From: Halomonas sp. QHL1
GTDB lineage: Bacteria > Pseudomonadota > Gammaproteobacteria > Pseudomonadales > Halomonadaceae
Length of the DNA: 64,000 nucleotides
Direction of reading: 5' to 3'
NCBI RefSeq assembly: GCF_001882345.1
Contig: NZ_MINL01000001.1
Span: forward strand, 186,001-250,000
Under the pieces are notes generated by a model. That model saw only the letters and a program-made list of their open reading frames with translations, was not told the origin of the DNA and made no database searches. Both the position numbers and the translations under genes were made by a program. Positions 11,083 to 19,373 of the stretch are shown here, piece after piece. Each line of letters starts with the position of its first letter. Positions within the stretch are counted from its first letter, which is position 1.

Positions 11083-11892
11083 ATGGCAAATCGCGTGTGG
11101 ATACCCGCACTCGCCGCTGTGGCACTGCTGCTTAGTGCCTGCGGTGACTCCCAGGAAGATCCCACCGTGACACCCGATGATAATTCTGCGGTGACGGATG
11201 AAGAAACGACTCAAGATGAGGGGGCAGGACAGGAAGAGGCATCGTCCGCTGCTGAAAGCGAGGCAGACATATCTAGTCCCGAAGAGGTAGAGGATGACAT
11301 TGAATCCCGACAAGCCGCTGAAGAGCTTGAGCGAGCTGAAGCGCTACGTGAGGATAGCGACAGCCAGTCTAATGACACGCAGTCAACTGACAGTGTGACG
11401 GCTGGAGAAGGTGAAGAGGTTGAGGCTGGTGAAGACACCCTGGCGGCTAATCCAGAGGATGTGCTTGATGAAGAGGGCGCGATGCCGGGTGAGGCCACTC
11501 GCTCTGATGTGGATGAGATTATTGCCGAGACTGAACGCCGTTTCGAAGAGGCCGAGCAACGTTTAGAAGAGCAGTTTAAGGAGGTAGAGCAGCAAGCGCC
11601 GACCTTAGAGCCGATGGAGAGCGATGATGCCGCGCCTAGCTGGGACACCGAGAGTAGTCTGCCAGAGCGGACGCCTTTGCAAGATGATCGCGAGGCGTCT
11701 GATGTTGATGCCTTGATTGAAGACACCGAACGCCGTTTTGAAGAAGCACAGCAACGTCTTGAAGAGCAGTTTCAGGAGTTGGAAAGTCGAGAGGCTGAGA
11801 GTGGAGCGGTGGTTGAGTCGTCAAGCGAGCATGATAGCACTGAAGATAACCAGGAATCCGACACTAGCGGTGAGCCAGGGAGCGAAAGGTGA
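11083..11892 (+). CDS. acidic lipoprotein with duplicated coiled-coil segment, function unknown
   Basis: No family recognised. The 269-residue product begins with a lipoprotein signal peptide (lipobox LSAC, lipidated Cys20, followed by Gly-Asp; the Asp at +2 may favour inner-membrane retention by the E. coli rule). The rest is extremely rich in Glu, Asp, Ser and Gln and probably disordered, except for two near-identical heptad-like helices, DVDEIIAETERRFEEAEQRL (from residue 142) and DVDALIEDTERRFEEAQQRL (from residue 207), each extending to about 28 residues. The ATG at 11083 has a strong ribosome binding site (AAGGAGAAGG). Strong acidity would suit a halophile's periplasm; this is inference. 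Confidence 0.85.
   Translation: MANRVWIPALAAVALLLSACGDSQEDPTVTPDDNSAVTDEETTQDEGAGQEEASSAAESEADISSPEEVEDDIESRQAAEELERAEALREDSDSQSNDTQSTDSVTAGEGEEVEAGEDTLAANPEDVLDEEGAMPGEATRSDVDEIIAETERRFEEAEQRLEEQFKEVEQQAPTLEPMESDDAAPSWDTESSLPERTPLQDDREASDVDALIEDTERRFEEAQQRLEEQFQELESREAESGAVVESSSEHDSTEDNQESDTSGEPGSER
11506..11784 (+). repeat. direct internal duplication in the acidic lipoprotein gene
   Basis: Two copies of an 84-base unit (11506-11589 and 11701-11784), 195 bases apart and in the same frame, encode 28-residue Glu/Arg/Gln-rich helices that differ at only a handful of positions (for example EQFKEVE versus EQFQELE). Bases differ mainly at third positions, so the duplication is not recent. Confidence 0.8.
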
Positions 11893-11917
11893 TCCGCTGG
11901 AGTGATTTTCGATAGGC

Positions 11918-11947
11918 AATAAAAAAGGCCCGCTATTGCGGGCCTTT
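11918..11947 (-). terminator. intrinsic terminator of the cold-shock gene
   Basis: On the minus strand AAAGGCCCGC-AATA-GCGGGCCTTT is followed by TTT and an A/T-rich tail, directly after the cold-shock gene. On the plus strand the stem ends in only three T, so it would be weaker for the lipoprotein transcript. Confidence 0.85.
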
Positions 11948-11963
11948 GTCCATCCGTTAGCAA

Positions 11964-12167
11964 TTAAGCTGGGCGGATGTTGGAAGCCTGAAGGCCTTTT
12001 TTACCCTGAGTCACTTCAAAGCTGACTTTTTGACCGTCTTGCAGGGTCTTGAAGCCTTCAGCTTGAATTTCGGAGAAGTGGGCGAACAGATCGTCTCCGC
12101 CGTCATCAGGAGAGATGAAGCCGAAGCCTTTAGTGTCGTTGAACCACTTAACAGTGCCAGTTGCCAT
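11964..12167 (-). CDS. cold-shock protein (CspA family)
   Basis: Single cold-shock domain RNA/DNA-binding protein of 67 residues that acts as an RNA chaperone. It starts [20 protein letters not shown] and contains both RNA-binding motifs, RNP1 (KGFGFI) and RNP2-like DLFAHF; the C-terminus [13 protein letters not shown] is typical. AAGGAA lies upstream of the ATG. About 130 bases separate it from the divergent exporter gene and could hold a long leader as in many csp genes, but no cold-box is assigned here. The paralogue (CspA, D, E or other) cannot be settled from sequence. Confidence 0.96.
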   Translation of the reverse strand: MATGTVKWFNDTKGFGFISPDDGGDDLFAHFSEIQAEGFKTLQDGQKVSFEVTQGKKGLQASNIRPA

Positions 12168-12300
12168 TTTCTATTTCCTTAACGTGCTTAGTAATCACGG
12201 GCAACTCAATTGTCCACCCGCTACAATTACTCTAGATGTAAACACGGCTGTCGTCCAGCGACATTCCTAAGATTTTTTATTTGGTTGCGAGCAAGCACAA

Positions 12301-12957
12301 ATGATGCAGTTGGGTTTTATTGATGCGCAGTTTATTTCCTTTTTGGTAGCCATCACGTTGCTGACGATAAGCCCCGGTGTCGACACACTGCTGGTGATAC
12401 GCAACACGGCACGCGGTGGCATCCGCGATGGCATTACCACGAGTTTGGCTATCTGCTGCGGCCTGTTTGTACATGCCACGATTTCTGCGTTGGGTATTTC
12501 ACTGATCCTGCTGCAGTCGGCCTGGGCGTTTCATATGCTGAAGCTGGTGGGGGCGGGCTATCTAATTTGGCTGGGTATTACCAGTTTGTTAGCAGCGCGG
12601 CGAGGACAGCCACTGCCGGTTAATGGGGTGCTAGAAGGCGTGCCTGCCGTTTCTCGCTGGCAGCCGGTCAAAGAGGGATTTTTGTCCAATGTGTTGAATC
12701 CCAAAACCGTGGTGTTCTATATGGCCTTTTTGCCCCAATTCATCGCCCCTGGGGACCCTGCGCTACTGAAGTCACTATGGCTGGCGGGGGTGCACTTTAT
12801 CATTGCCAATATTTGGCAAATCAGCGTGGTTATGATGGTGGGAAGTGCCGGCAAGTGGTTGGCTAACGCACGTTTTGCGCAAGTTCTAAATGCTGCTACG
12901 GGCAGTGTATTGGTGGTGCTTGGTATTCGGCTGGCATTAACACAGCGCCCGGTATAA
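12301..12957 (+). CDS. LysE/RhtB-family amino-acid exporter
   Basis: Inner-membrane efflux protein of the LysE/RhtB superfamily, members of which export amino acids such as threonine, homoserine or lysine. The 218 residues show about six hydrophobic segments and the conserved N-terminal motif SPGVDTLLVIRNTARGGIRDG, followed by GAGYLIWLGI and a central LNPKTVVFYMAFLPQF. The substrate cannot be predicted. Two adjacent ATG codons (12301 and 12304) are possible starts, and no clear Shine-Dalgarno sequence is visible. The stop codon sits in the loop of a strong hairpin facing the convergent slt gene. Confidence 0.92.
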   Translation: MMQLGFIDAQFISFLVAITLLTISPGVDTLLVIRNTARGGIRDGITTSLAICCGLFVHATISALGISLILLQSAWAFHMLKLVGAGYLIWLGITSLLAARRGQPLPVNGVLEGVPAVSRWQPVKEGFLSNVLNPKTVVFYMAFLPQFIAPGDPALLKSLWLAGVHFIIANIWQISVVMMVGSAGKWLANARFAQVLNAATGSVLVVLGIRLALTQRPV

Positions 12958-12968
12958 ACCGGGCGCTG
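12943..12968. terminator. hairpin spanning the exporter stop codon, possible terminator
   Basis: CAGCGCCCGGT and its exact complement flank a four-base ATAA loop; the TAA stop of the exporter gene (12955-12957) lies in the loop. Neither side has a good T-run, so termination is uncertain, but the position between convergent genes fits a shared transcription end. Confidence 0.5.
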
Positions 12969-12991
12969 GTAACGTGGTAGGTAAGAGGGGC

Positions 12992-14941
12992 TTAGCGGCG
13001 GGCGAGCAGGGCTCGGTCGTAGCGCACCTGCTGTTCGTTATCGCTCAGCAGCGAAACACCTTCGCTATTGCCGCCGTTGGCGAGACTCTCAAAAATCACC
13101 CGATAGCTAAGCACCGCCTGCACGTAGTCGCGGGTTTCACGGAAAGGGATGCTCTCCACAAAGAGATCAAAGGCCTCTACGCCATCGCCCAGCCACTGAT
13201 CTACGCGGCCTGGGCCCGCATTATAAGCCGCAGCGGCGGCCAGTCGATTGCCCTGGTAGCGTTGCAGCTTGTCGCGCAGGTAGGTGCTGCCCAGGCGAAT
13301 ATTAAGCTCTGGGTCGAGGACTCCGTAAGGGCCAGGATCACTCATGCCCAGTTCGCGGCTGACTTGGCTGGCGGTGCCGGGCATGAGCTGCATCAATCCA
13401 CGCGCCCCTGCGGGTGAAAGAGCGTTAGGGTTGTATGCGCTTTCACGCCGGGTAATGGCCATCAGCAGGTACGGGTCTACGCCAGTGAGACGGCCCCAGT
13501 GCTGAAAGCTGTCGTGATAGGCCTGGGGGAAGCGCCAATCCAACGCATCCCACATCTCGGCGGCAATGGTCGTTTGCACTAAGCGCGCGTGCCACTGCTG
13601 CTGAGCGGCATAGTCGGCTAACGCTCGCGCCTGCTGGGAAGAGCCGCTCTGCACCGCGTGCAGCCACTCGCTGTTGGCCAGCCCATCCTCGCCAATGCGT
13701 AGCAAGGCCTCGGTACGCTGCACGGCAGGGAGTTGGGCAATACGTTGGCGGGTCACATCGTCAAAATGATTGCGCTCAAGATTCAACTGGTAGGGTTGGC
13801 CGAGCTTTTCTGCTGCCGCAAAGCCGTAAAAACTGCGGTCCTGCGCAGCCTGCTGGTAGCGGGCTTCGGCGGCCGCCTGATTGCCAAGCTGCCCATTGGC
13901 GCGGCCCAGCCAATACTGCCAACGGCTATTCTCCTGCTGAATAGCGGGCATTTCCGCAATCCAGTAGAGCACTCTGTTCCAATCACGGCTAGCCAGCGCA
14001 TTGCGGACACGCAGCTCTAACACGCGCTCGCTGTCAAGACTCGGTAGCACGCTGTCAACCCAGCTTAGGGTGCCCGGTACATCGCGCACCAGGGCGTAAA
14101 AAGCTAACTCTTCTTCAATGGATGCGCGGTCACTGGGCAGCAGGGTCAAGCGTGGTGATAATGTCTGCCAAGCAGCAAACGCAGCGGGGGTGTCTTCACG
14201 TGTAAAACGCTGCATGGCCGCTCGGTAAAAGCTAGCCGTGGCGGCACACTCTGGGCCTAGGCAGGAGGGTGCCTGGGTAATGGCGCTGCTACGCGCTGTG
14301 ACACTATCTACAGTGTCTAGTGCGGTTTGCCACTGGCCGCTTAACAACCCGTCAAGGTAGTTTGAAAGGCCTGTTTCGCCCGCCTGCCACGCGAGCATCT
14401 TGCGCTCCCATATAGCCGTGGCATCGATAGTGCCGTTGGCACGCAGGCGCTCAAATAGTGGGTCGCAAGCGTTGGGCTGCGAGCTGCCTACCCGCCACAA
14501 AGCTAACCCCGCATGGCTCGCCTGCTGAGGCTGCTCATCCAGCAGCGCCGTGTAGTAGTAGCACTGGCGAGCGGTGCCTGCTGGCTCGCCATCGGCCACC
14601 GCGAGCAGGTCACTATAGCGCCCTGCATGACCATACTTTGCAATCGCTTGACCACGCAGCCACCCTGCTAGGGGGGAGTCTGCGTGCTGATCGATAAATT
14701 GATGCACCCTGGTAGGTGAAACGTTAGGCAATTGCCCCCTTATGCGGTGGTACTCCACGTAGCCGCGCAGCGGGTGGTTTTCAATTGAGCGTTCATCAAC
14801 CTGCGACCACTGCTGCTCCCTTGCGGCAGCGAGCGCATCGCGTAACTCACTATCGGATGCGGCCCACGAAAGCGCAGGTAATCCCGCCAGTAGTGCTGTA
14901 CACAACACGCGGGCGGTATGGCGAAATGGCGAAACCAACAT
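12992..14941 (-). CDS. slt: soluble lytic murein transglycosylase
   Basis: Periplasmic enzyme that cleaves the MurNAc-GlcNAc bond of peptidoglycan with formation of 1,6-anhydro ends. The 649 residues match the Slt70 size. A signal peptide (about residues 1-27, ending in ALSWA) is followed by a long alpha-superhelical region, and the catalytic SLT domain lies at the C-terminus, with catalytic Glu at about residue 500 in TRRESAYNPNALSPAGARG and then GLMQLMPGTA. The C-terminal AAAAYNAGPGRVDQWL is also diagnostic. It converges on the exporter gene and is divergent from the YkvA-like gene. Confidence 0.96.
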   Translation of the reverse strand: MLVSPFRHTARVLCTALLAGLPALSWAASDSELRDALAAAREQQWSQVDERSIENHPLRGYVEYHRIRGQLPNVSPTRVHQFIDQHADSPLAGWLRGQAIAKYGHAGRYSDLLAVADGEPAGTARQCYYYTALLDEQPQQASHAGLALWRVGSSQPNACDPLFERLRANGTIDATAIWERKMLAWQAGETGLSNYLDGLLSGQWQTALDTVDSVTARSSAITQAPSCLGPECAATASFYRAAMQRFTREDTPAAFAAWQTLSPRLTLLPSDRASIEEELAFYALVRDVPGTLSWVDSVLPSLDSERVLELRVRNALASRDWNRVLYWIAEMPAIQQENSRWQYWLGRANGQLGNQAAAEARYQQAAQDRSFYGFAAAEKLGQPYQLNLERNHFDDVTRQRIAQLPAVQRTEALLRIGEDGLANSEWLHAVQSGSSQQARALADYAAQQQWHARLVQTTIAAEMWDALDWRFPQAYHDSFQHWGRLTGVDPYLLMAITRRESAYNPNALSPAGARGLMQLMPGTASQVSRELGMSDPGPYGVLDPELNIRLGSTYLRDKLQRYQGNRLAAAAAYNAGPGRVDQWLGDGVEAFDLFVESIPFRETRDYVQAVLSYRVIFESLANGGNSEGVSLLSDNEQQVRYDRALLARR

Positions 14942-15078
14942 GGTGCTCTCTCTCTATAAATCGATGTCACTTAGTCTGGGTTCAAGTCAGCCCATTTAGT
15001 TTGCGGTGTACCCGCTATACTGAACGAATAGTCGCAATCATGATCTGACAGCCCAGATACTCAAAGGATTTAATTTTA

Positions 15079-15411
15079 ATGGCTCCATTATCCACTTGGT
15101 GGTTGCTGCGTCGACTCAAATCCCGCGTTTGGGCGACAAAACGTATTGTGCGCGCTTTAAAGCTATTTATCCCCATGACGCGTGATGTGATCCGCGGCGA
15201 CTTTCGACCAATTCCCTGGTCGGCTTTTGGCATGATGGCATTAGCGCTGGGTTACTTGGTAATGCCGTTCGATCTAATTCCCGATTTTCTTATGCTCATC
15301 GGCGTGGTCGACGACGTGCTGATTGTCGGATGGCTGCTCAATCGTATTGATCAGCGCCTGGAAGGTTATCGGGCATGGAAGTATGCCGATCCCGATATGA
15401 CGCCTTCTTGA
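15079..15411 (+). CDS. YkvA/DUF1232-family small membrane protein
   Basis: A 110-residue protein with the DUF1232 signature PWSAFGMMALALGYLVMPFD followed by LIPDFLMLIGVVDDVLIV at about residues 55-90. These two hydrophobic stretches could insert in the membrane. The N-terminus is strongly basic. The function of this family is not established. It stands alone, divergent from slt, and about 150 bases before htpG, with no terminator visible in between, although htpG has its own heat-shock promoter. Confidence 0.88.
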   Translation: MAPLSTWWLLRRLKSRVWATKRIVRALKLFIPMTRDVIRGDFRPIPWSAFGMMALALGYLVMPFDLIPDFLMLIGVVDDVLIVGWLLNRIDQRLEGYRAWKYADPDMTPS

Positions 15412-15454
15412 CCCCAGCTGCTTGTTAACCCCGGTGGCTTCTTAATCAAGGCTG

Positions 15455-15482
15455 CTTGAAAAATCGCTGCCTATCCCCATAT
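15455..15482 (+). promoter_or_regulatory. sigma-32 heat-shock promoter of htpG
   Basis: CTTGAAA (15455-15461), a 13-base spacer, and CCCCATAT (15475-15482) match the RpoH consensus CTTGAA / CCCCATnT at essentially every position. Transcription would start around 15490, giving a leader of about 70 bases. Heat-shock induction of htpG is established in E. coli. Confidence 0.88.
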
Positions 15483-15562
15483 CTACTCCACGAAACCATT
15501 TTATCCCGCTGAATGTAAACACAGAGGGATGTGACTCAACGTGATTGATAAGGGCTAAGCGC

Positions 15563-17497
15563 ATGACTACAGCTACCCACGAACAAGCAACTGATAAATC
15601 GGCTAACCACGAAGAAACGCTCGGCTTCCAGACGGAAGTTAAGCAACTGCTTAATTTGATGATTCACTCCCTGTACTCCAACCGGGAGATCTTCTTACGC
15701 GAGCTTATCTCAAACTCCGCCGACGCCTGCGATAAGCTGCGCTACGCGGCTCTCGATAACGATGCCCTTTATGAAGGCGACAGCGAGCTACGCATCGAAA
15801 TCGAACACGACCGCGATGCCAACACCATCACTCTGCGTGATAACGGTGTTGGTATGAACCGCGAAGACGTGATCGCCAACTTGGGCACCATCGCCCGCTC
15901 TGGCACCGCCGAGTTTCTTAAGCAGCTATCCGGTGAGCAGCAGAAAGACGCCAAGCTGATCGGTCAGTTCGGCGTTGGTTTCTACTCGGGTTTTATCGTT
16001 GCTAATGAAATTTCGGTGCGCACCCGCAAAGCGGGCACGCAAGCTTCCGAAGGCGTAGAGTGGCGCTCAAAAGGCGAAGGCGAATTTACCGTTGCCGATA
16101 TCGAGCGTGCCCAGCACGGTACGGAAATCACTCTGCACCTGAAAGAAGACGCTAAAGAGTTTGCCGACGACTATCGTTTGCAGAGCTTGGTGCGCAAGTA
16201 CTCGGATCATATCGAAGTGCCCGTGCGCATGCCGAAAACCGAAACGGCCAAGGATGATGAGGGCAACAGCATCGAAGGTAGTGAAGTAACTACCTGGGAA
16301 ACCGTTAACGAGGCGACAGCGCTGTGGTCGCGCCCCAAGAGCGAAGTTTCTGACGACGAGTACAAGGCGTTCTACAAGCACGTTGCCCACGATTTCTCTG
16401 ACCCGCTGACCTGGAGTCACAACAAGGTCGAAGGCAAACTTGAGTACACCAGCCTGCTCTACGTGCCGGGCCGCGCACCGTTTGATATGTTTGACCGCGA
16501 CGGCGCCCGGGGCGTTAAGCTCTATGTCCAGCGCGTCTTTATTATGGACGACGCTGAACAGTTCCTACCGCTCTATCTGCGCTTTATTAAAGGCGTGCTG
16601 GATACCCGCGAACTGTCGCTGAACGTATCCCGCGAACTGCTCCAGCAAGATCCCAACGTCGATAAGATCAAAGCAGCGCTTACCAAGCGCGGCTTGGACA
16701 TGCTGAAAAAGCTCGCCAAGGATAAAGAGCAGTATCAAACTTTCTGGAATACCTTCGGCAGCGTATTGAAAGAGGGGCCGGGTGAAGATCCGTCTAACCG
16801 CGAAAAAATCGCTGGCTTGCTGCGCTTTGCCTCAACCCACACCGATACCGCTACCCAAGAGCACGCGCTTGCGGACTACGTAGAGCGTATGAAAGAGGGG
16901 CAGCAGAAGATTTACTACGTGGTGGCTGATAGCTTCAATGCGGCGAAAAATAGCCCGCATCTGGAGATCTTCCGCAAAAAAGGCATCGAAGTACTGCTGC
17001 TCTCTGACCGTATTGACGACTGGCTGATGAGCCACCTGACAGAGTTCGATGGTAAAACCTTTGCCGATGTGGCCAAGGGTGAGCTTGACCTTGGCGATGT
17101 GGAAGACGAAGCAGAGAAGAAAGCCCAGGAAGAGACCGCTAAGGCCAAAGAGGATCTGGTGAAGCGCGTTAAAGAGGCGCTGGGCGATGGGGTTCAAGAG
17201 GTAAAAGTGACTCACCGCCTCACCGATTCGCCGGCCTGCGTCGTGCTTCCTGAGCATGAGATGGGCTACCAGATGCGCCGCATTATGGAGGCCGCCGGTC
17301 AGCCGCTGCCCGAGGTGAAGCCGATTCTTGAGCTTAACCCCAGCCATGCGCTAGTAGCACGCTTGGAAGGCGCTGAAGGCGATCTCTTTACCCAGCTAGC
17401 TTATATCCTGCTGGATCAGGCTATCATCGCAGAAGGTGGCCACTTGGATGATCCGGCTGCTTACGTGAAGCGTTTGAATAGTGTGCTGACTGCTTAA
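15563..17497 (+). CDS. htpG: molecular chaperone HtpG (Hsp90)
   Basis: ATP-dependent cytosolic chaperone of the Hsp90 family. The N-terminal GHKL ATPase domain shows [26 protein letters not shown] and [11 protein letters not shown]; the middle domain has [13 protein letters not shown] and the catalytic-loop segment [10 protein letters not shown]; the C-terminal dimerisation domain ends at residue 644. The ATG at 15563 is chosen; a TTG six codons earlier (15545) is in frame but has no better support. The ribosome binding site is weak (AAGGGCTAAGCGC). The RpoH-type promoter upstream predicts heat-shock control. A hairpin terminator follows. Confidence 0.97.
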   Translation: MTTATHEQATDKSANHEETLGFQTEVKQLLNLMIHSLYSNREIFLRELISNSADACDKLRYAALDNDALYEGDSELRIEIEHDRDANTITLRDNGVGMNREDVIANLGTIARSGTAEFLKQLSGEQQKDAKLIGQFGVGFYSGFIVANEISVRTRKAGTQASEGVEWRSKGEGEFTVADIERAQHGTEITLHLKEDAKEFADDYRLQSLVRKYSDHIEVPVRMPKTETAKDDEGNSIEGSEVTTWETVNEATALWSRPKSEVSDDEYKAFYKHVAHDFSDPLTWSHNKVEGKLEYTSLLYVPGRAPFDMFDRDGARGVKLYVQRVFIMDDAEQFLPLYLRFIKGVLDTRELSLNVSRELLQQDPNVDKIKAALTKRGLDMLKKLAKDKEQYQTFWNTFGSVLKEGPGEDPSNREKIAGLLRFASTHTDTATQEHALADYVERMKEGQQKIYYVVADSFNAAKNSPHLEIFRKKGIEVLLLSDRIDDWLMSHLTEFDGKTFADVAKGELDLGDVEDEAEKKAQEETAKAKEDLVKRVKEALGDGVQEVKVTHRLTDSPACVVLPEHEMGYQMRRIMEAAGQPLPEVKPILELNPSHALVARLEGAEGDLFTQLAYILLDQAIIAEGGHLDDPAAYVKRLNSVLTA

Positions 17498-17516
17498 CAG
17501 GACACACAACGTAAAT

Positions 17517-17555
17517 GACGGCCCGCTTGGTTACCCCAGCGGGCCGTCTGTTTTG
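17517..17555 (+). terminator. terminator after htpG
   Basis: GACGGCCCGCT pairs perfectly with AGCGGGCCGTC (17517-17527 with 17538-17548), followed by TGTTTTGG. The stem is strong and the U-tract is moderate. Confidence 0.7.
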
Positions 17556-17600
17556 GTAAAGTAGGGATATACGTTCTGCAGGACTGACTAGGACATCAAC

Positions 17601-18731
17601 ATGGCTGAGCAGCAAACCAACGACGCAGTACCAACCAACGTAGCGGTACTGGGGGGCGGTAGTTTTGGTACGGCGCTAGCGAGCATTGCCGCCGATAATG
17701 GCGCCCGCGTTCGCCAGTGGATGCGTGACGAAACGCTGGTCACGCAAATCAATCAAGAGCATCGCAACGGGCGTTATCTGCCCCACTATGCAATGAATCC
17801 GGCAGTGGAAGCCTCAACCGACCTTCAAGCCGTGCTGTCGGATGCGGAGCTAGTGCTGATTGCGATTCCCTCAAAGGCCTTTCGCAGCGTAGTGCAGGCG
17901 GCGAAAGCGTGGTTGAGACCCGAGCAGATACTGGTCAGTACCACCAAAGGGATCGAGCAGGAAGGCTTTTTACTGATGAGCCAAGTGCTTGAGCAGGAAA
18001 CGGGCTTTAGTCACATTGGCGTGATTGCGGGCCCCAATCTGGCCTCTGAAATTGCCGATAAGCAGTTAACCGCAACCGTGATTGCCAGCGCTGACCCGCT
18101 TACCCGCACCCGCGTACAGCAAGTATTGGGCTGCCGTTACTTTCGTGTCTACGCTAGCGACGACCGCCATGGTGTTGAACTGGGCGGGGCGCTTAAAAAT
18201 ATCTACGCGATTGCCGCCGGTATGGCGGCGGCGCTGGGCATGGGTGAAAACACCCGCAGCATGCTGATGACCCGCGCCTTGGCTGAAATGAGCCGCTTTG
18301 CCGTCGCCCAGGGGGCTAACCCGATGACCTTTTTAGGGCTGGCGGGAGTGGGGGATTTGATCGTCACCTGCTCATCTAACCTGTCGCGCAATTACCGGGT
18401 CGGCTACGCTATGGGCGAAGGGCGCACGCTGGAAGAGGCGGTAGACGCCCTTGGTCAGGTGGCTGAAGGGGTAAATACCGTTAAGCTGGTATGCGCTAAA
18501 GCGAGCGAGATGGGCGTTTATATGCCACTGGCGGAAGGTCTTAATCACGTGTTGTTTGACGGCGTGCCCGCCCAGGAGATGGCGCGTACCCTCATGATGG
18601 GTGAGCAGAGTAGCGATGTGGAGTTTATCCTGCCCCGTGAAGCCGTGCAGCAGGCCCATCGAGACCAAGCTCCTCACAGCCAAGCTCCTCACAACCAAGC
18701 TTCTAAGGACAATGGAGGCAGGAATGCCTGA
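17601..18731 (+). CDS. gpsA: glycerol-3-phosphate dehydrogenase [NAD(P)+]
   Basis: Reduces dihydroxyacetone phosphate to sn-glycerol-3-phosphate, the backbone for phospholipid synthesis. The Rossmann motif GGGSFGTAL is at residues 18-26. Family signatures include [17 protein letters not shown] and the catalytic region [15 protein letters not shown]. At 376 residues it is about 35 longer than E. coli GpsA. The excess is a C-terminal tail rich in His, Gln, Ala and Asn, encoded in part by a 15-base tandem repeat. The start codon has GACTAGGACATCAAC upstream (weak GGA). The stop overlaps the sixA start by eight bases. Confidence 0.96.
   Translation: MAEQQTNDAVPTNVAVLGGGSFGTALASIAADNGARVRQWMRDETLVTQINQEHRNGRYLPHYAMNPAVEASTDLQAVLSDAELVLIAIPSKAFRSVVQAAKAWLRPEQILVSTTKGIEQEGFLLMSQVLEQETGFSHIGVIAGPNLASEIADKQLTATVIASADPLTRTRVQQVLGCRYFRVYASDDRHGVELGGALKNIYAIAAGMAAALGMGENTRSMLMTRALAEMSRFAVAQGANPMTFLGLAGVGDLIVTCSSNLSRNYRVGYAMGEGRTLEEAVDALGQVAEGVNTVKLVCAKASEMGVYMPLAEGLNHVLFDGVPAQEMARTLMMGEQSSDVEFILPREAVQQAHRDQAPHSQAPHNQASKDNGGRNA
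18666..18707 (+). repeat. 15-base tandem repeat in the gpsA 3' end
   Basis: Two full copies and one partial copy of CAAGCTCCTCACAGC/AAC (18666-18680, 18681-18695, 18696-18707) encode [14 protein letters not shown]. The array is in frame and lies just before the sixA ribosome binding site, so changes in copy number by multiples of 15 would leave both genes intact. Confidence 0.85.
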
Positions 18732-19203
18732 TGTGCTGATTATGCGCCACGGTGAGGCCGCTCCGGGCTATCCCGACCAGGCGCGCCGACTAACGCCCCA
18801 CGGTGAGGTGGAGGCCGAAAAAATGGCGCATTGGCTGGCTAAGCGTGTGGCTGCGGGCGAGCTGTTTATGCCGAGAATTTATACCAGCCCCTATGCACGC
18901 GCGCAGCAAACCGCGCAAGCGCTATGCGATGCGCTGGGAACGTCGCTTGAAACGCTGGATTTTATAACCCCGGATGACTCGCCCCATGCGGTAAGCGATT
19001 GGTTGCTTGAACAGCCTGAAGGTGCGCCGATTATGCTGGTCAGTCATATGCCGCTGGTAGGCGATCTGGCGGGGTTGTTAGTAGAGGGGAACCTTGCCCA
19101 GGGTATTGGCTTTCCTACCGCCGCTATCGCCGAGCTTGAGTCCGAGGTGTGGGCAGCAGGCTGTGCGCAGTTGAAGCGATTCACCCAGCCCAGCCAACTT
19201 TAA
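18724..19203 (+). CDS. sixA: phosphohistidine phosphatase SixA
   Basis: Small histidine-phosphatase-superfamily enzyme (159 residues) that dephosphorylates phosphohistidine; in E. coli it acts on the nitrogen-PTS protein NPr and on ArcB. The catalytic RHGEA motif is at residues 8-12, with later [13 protein letters not shown] and the second catalytic His in LVSHMPLVG. The ATG at 18724 is preceded by GGAGG and overlaps the gpsA stop (ATGCCTGA), so translation is probably coupled. A nitrogen-PTS is encoded elsewhere in this window (34824-36641), which makes NPr a plausible partner (inference). Confidence 0.93.
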   Translation: MPDVLIMRHGEAAPGYPDQARRLTPHGEVEAEKMAHWLAKRVAAGELFMPRIYTSPYARAQQTAQALCDALGTSLETLDFITPDDSPHAVSDWLLEQPEGAPIMLVSHMPLVGDLAGLLVEGNLAQGIGFPTAAIAELESEVWAAGCAQLKRFTQPSQL

Positions 19204-19217
19204 GAGCCTTAAATGCC

Positions 19218-19244
19218 AAAAAAGCGGCTGCCAATGCAGCCGCT
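19218..19244 (-). terminator. terminator of the gatCAB transcript
   Basis: On the minus strand AGCGGCTGC-ATTG-GCAGCCGCT is followed by TTTTTT. It lies about 130 bases after the gatB stop; the palindromic repeat at 19263-19360 lies between. On the plus strand (sixA) the stem has a poor T-tract. Confidence 0.75.
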
Positions 19245-19262
19245 AGTATTTGCAAGCTTTCA

Positions 19263-19360
19263 GATCCGAATCAGCTCGTGGCGGGGGTCTTTCGCCAGGG
19301 ATGGCGAAAGTAGCGCCCAGGGAAGGGTTTACAGCGCCCCCGCCAAGAGTTGTTCGGATC
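19263..19360. repeat. nested palindromic intergenic repeat in the gatCAB 3' region
   Basis: Three levels of symmetry: outer GATCCGAA (19263-19270) with TTCGGATC (19353-19360), middle TGGCGGGGG (19279-19287) with CCCCCGCCA (19337-19345), and an inner hairpin TTTCGCCAGGGATGGCGAAA (about 19290-19309). The core includes the tract CAGGGATGG and AGTAGCGCCCAGGGA, the style of dispersed REP-like intergenic repeats I recall from gammaproteobacteria. No protein is encoded. Only one copy is in this window. Confidence 0.7.
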
Positions 19361-19373
19361 GTCCAAAATGCTG

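Noticed and set aside
11211-11726. 171-codon Ser-rich minus-strand open frame
   Set aside because: It is the complement of the acidic lipoprotein gene, whose Glu/Asp/Ser codons create a long antisense frame. No ribosome binding site or family similarity.
16832-17347. 171-codon minus-strand frame inside htpG
   Set aside because: Antisense shadow of the conserved HtpG C-terminal region.
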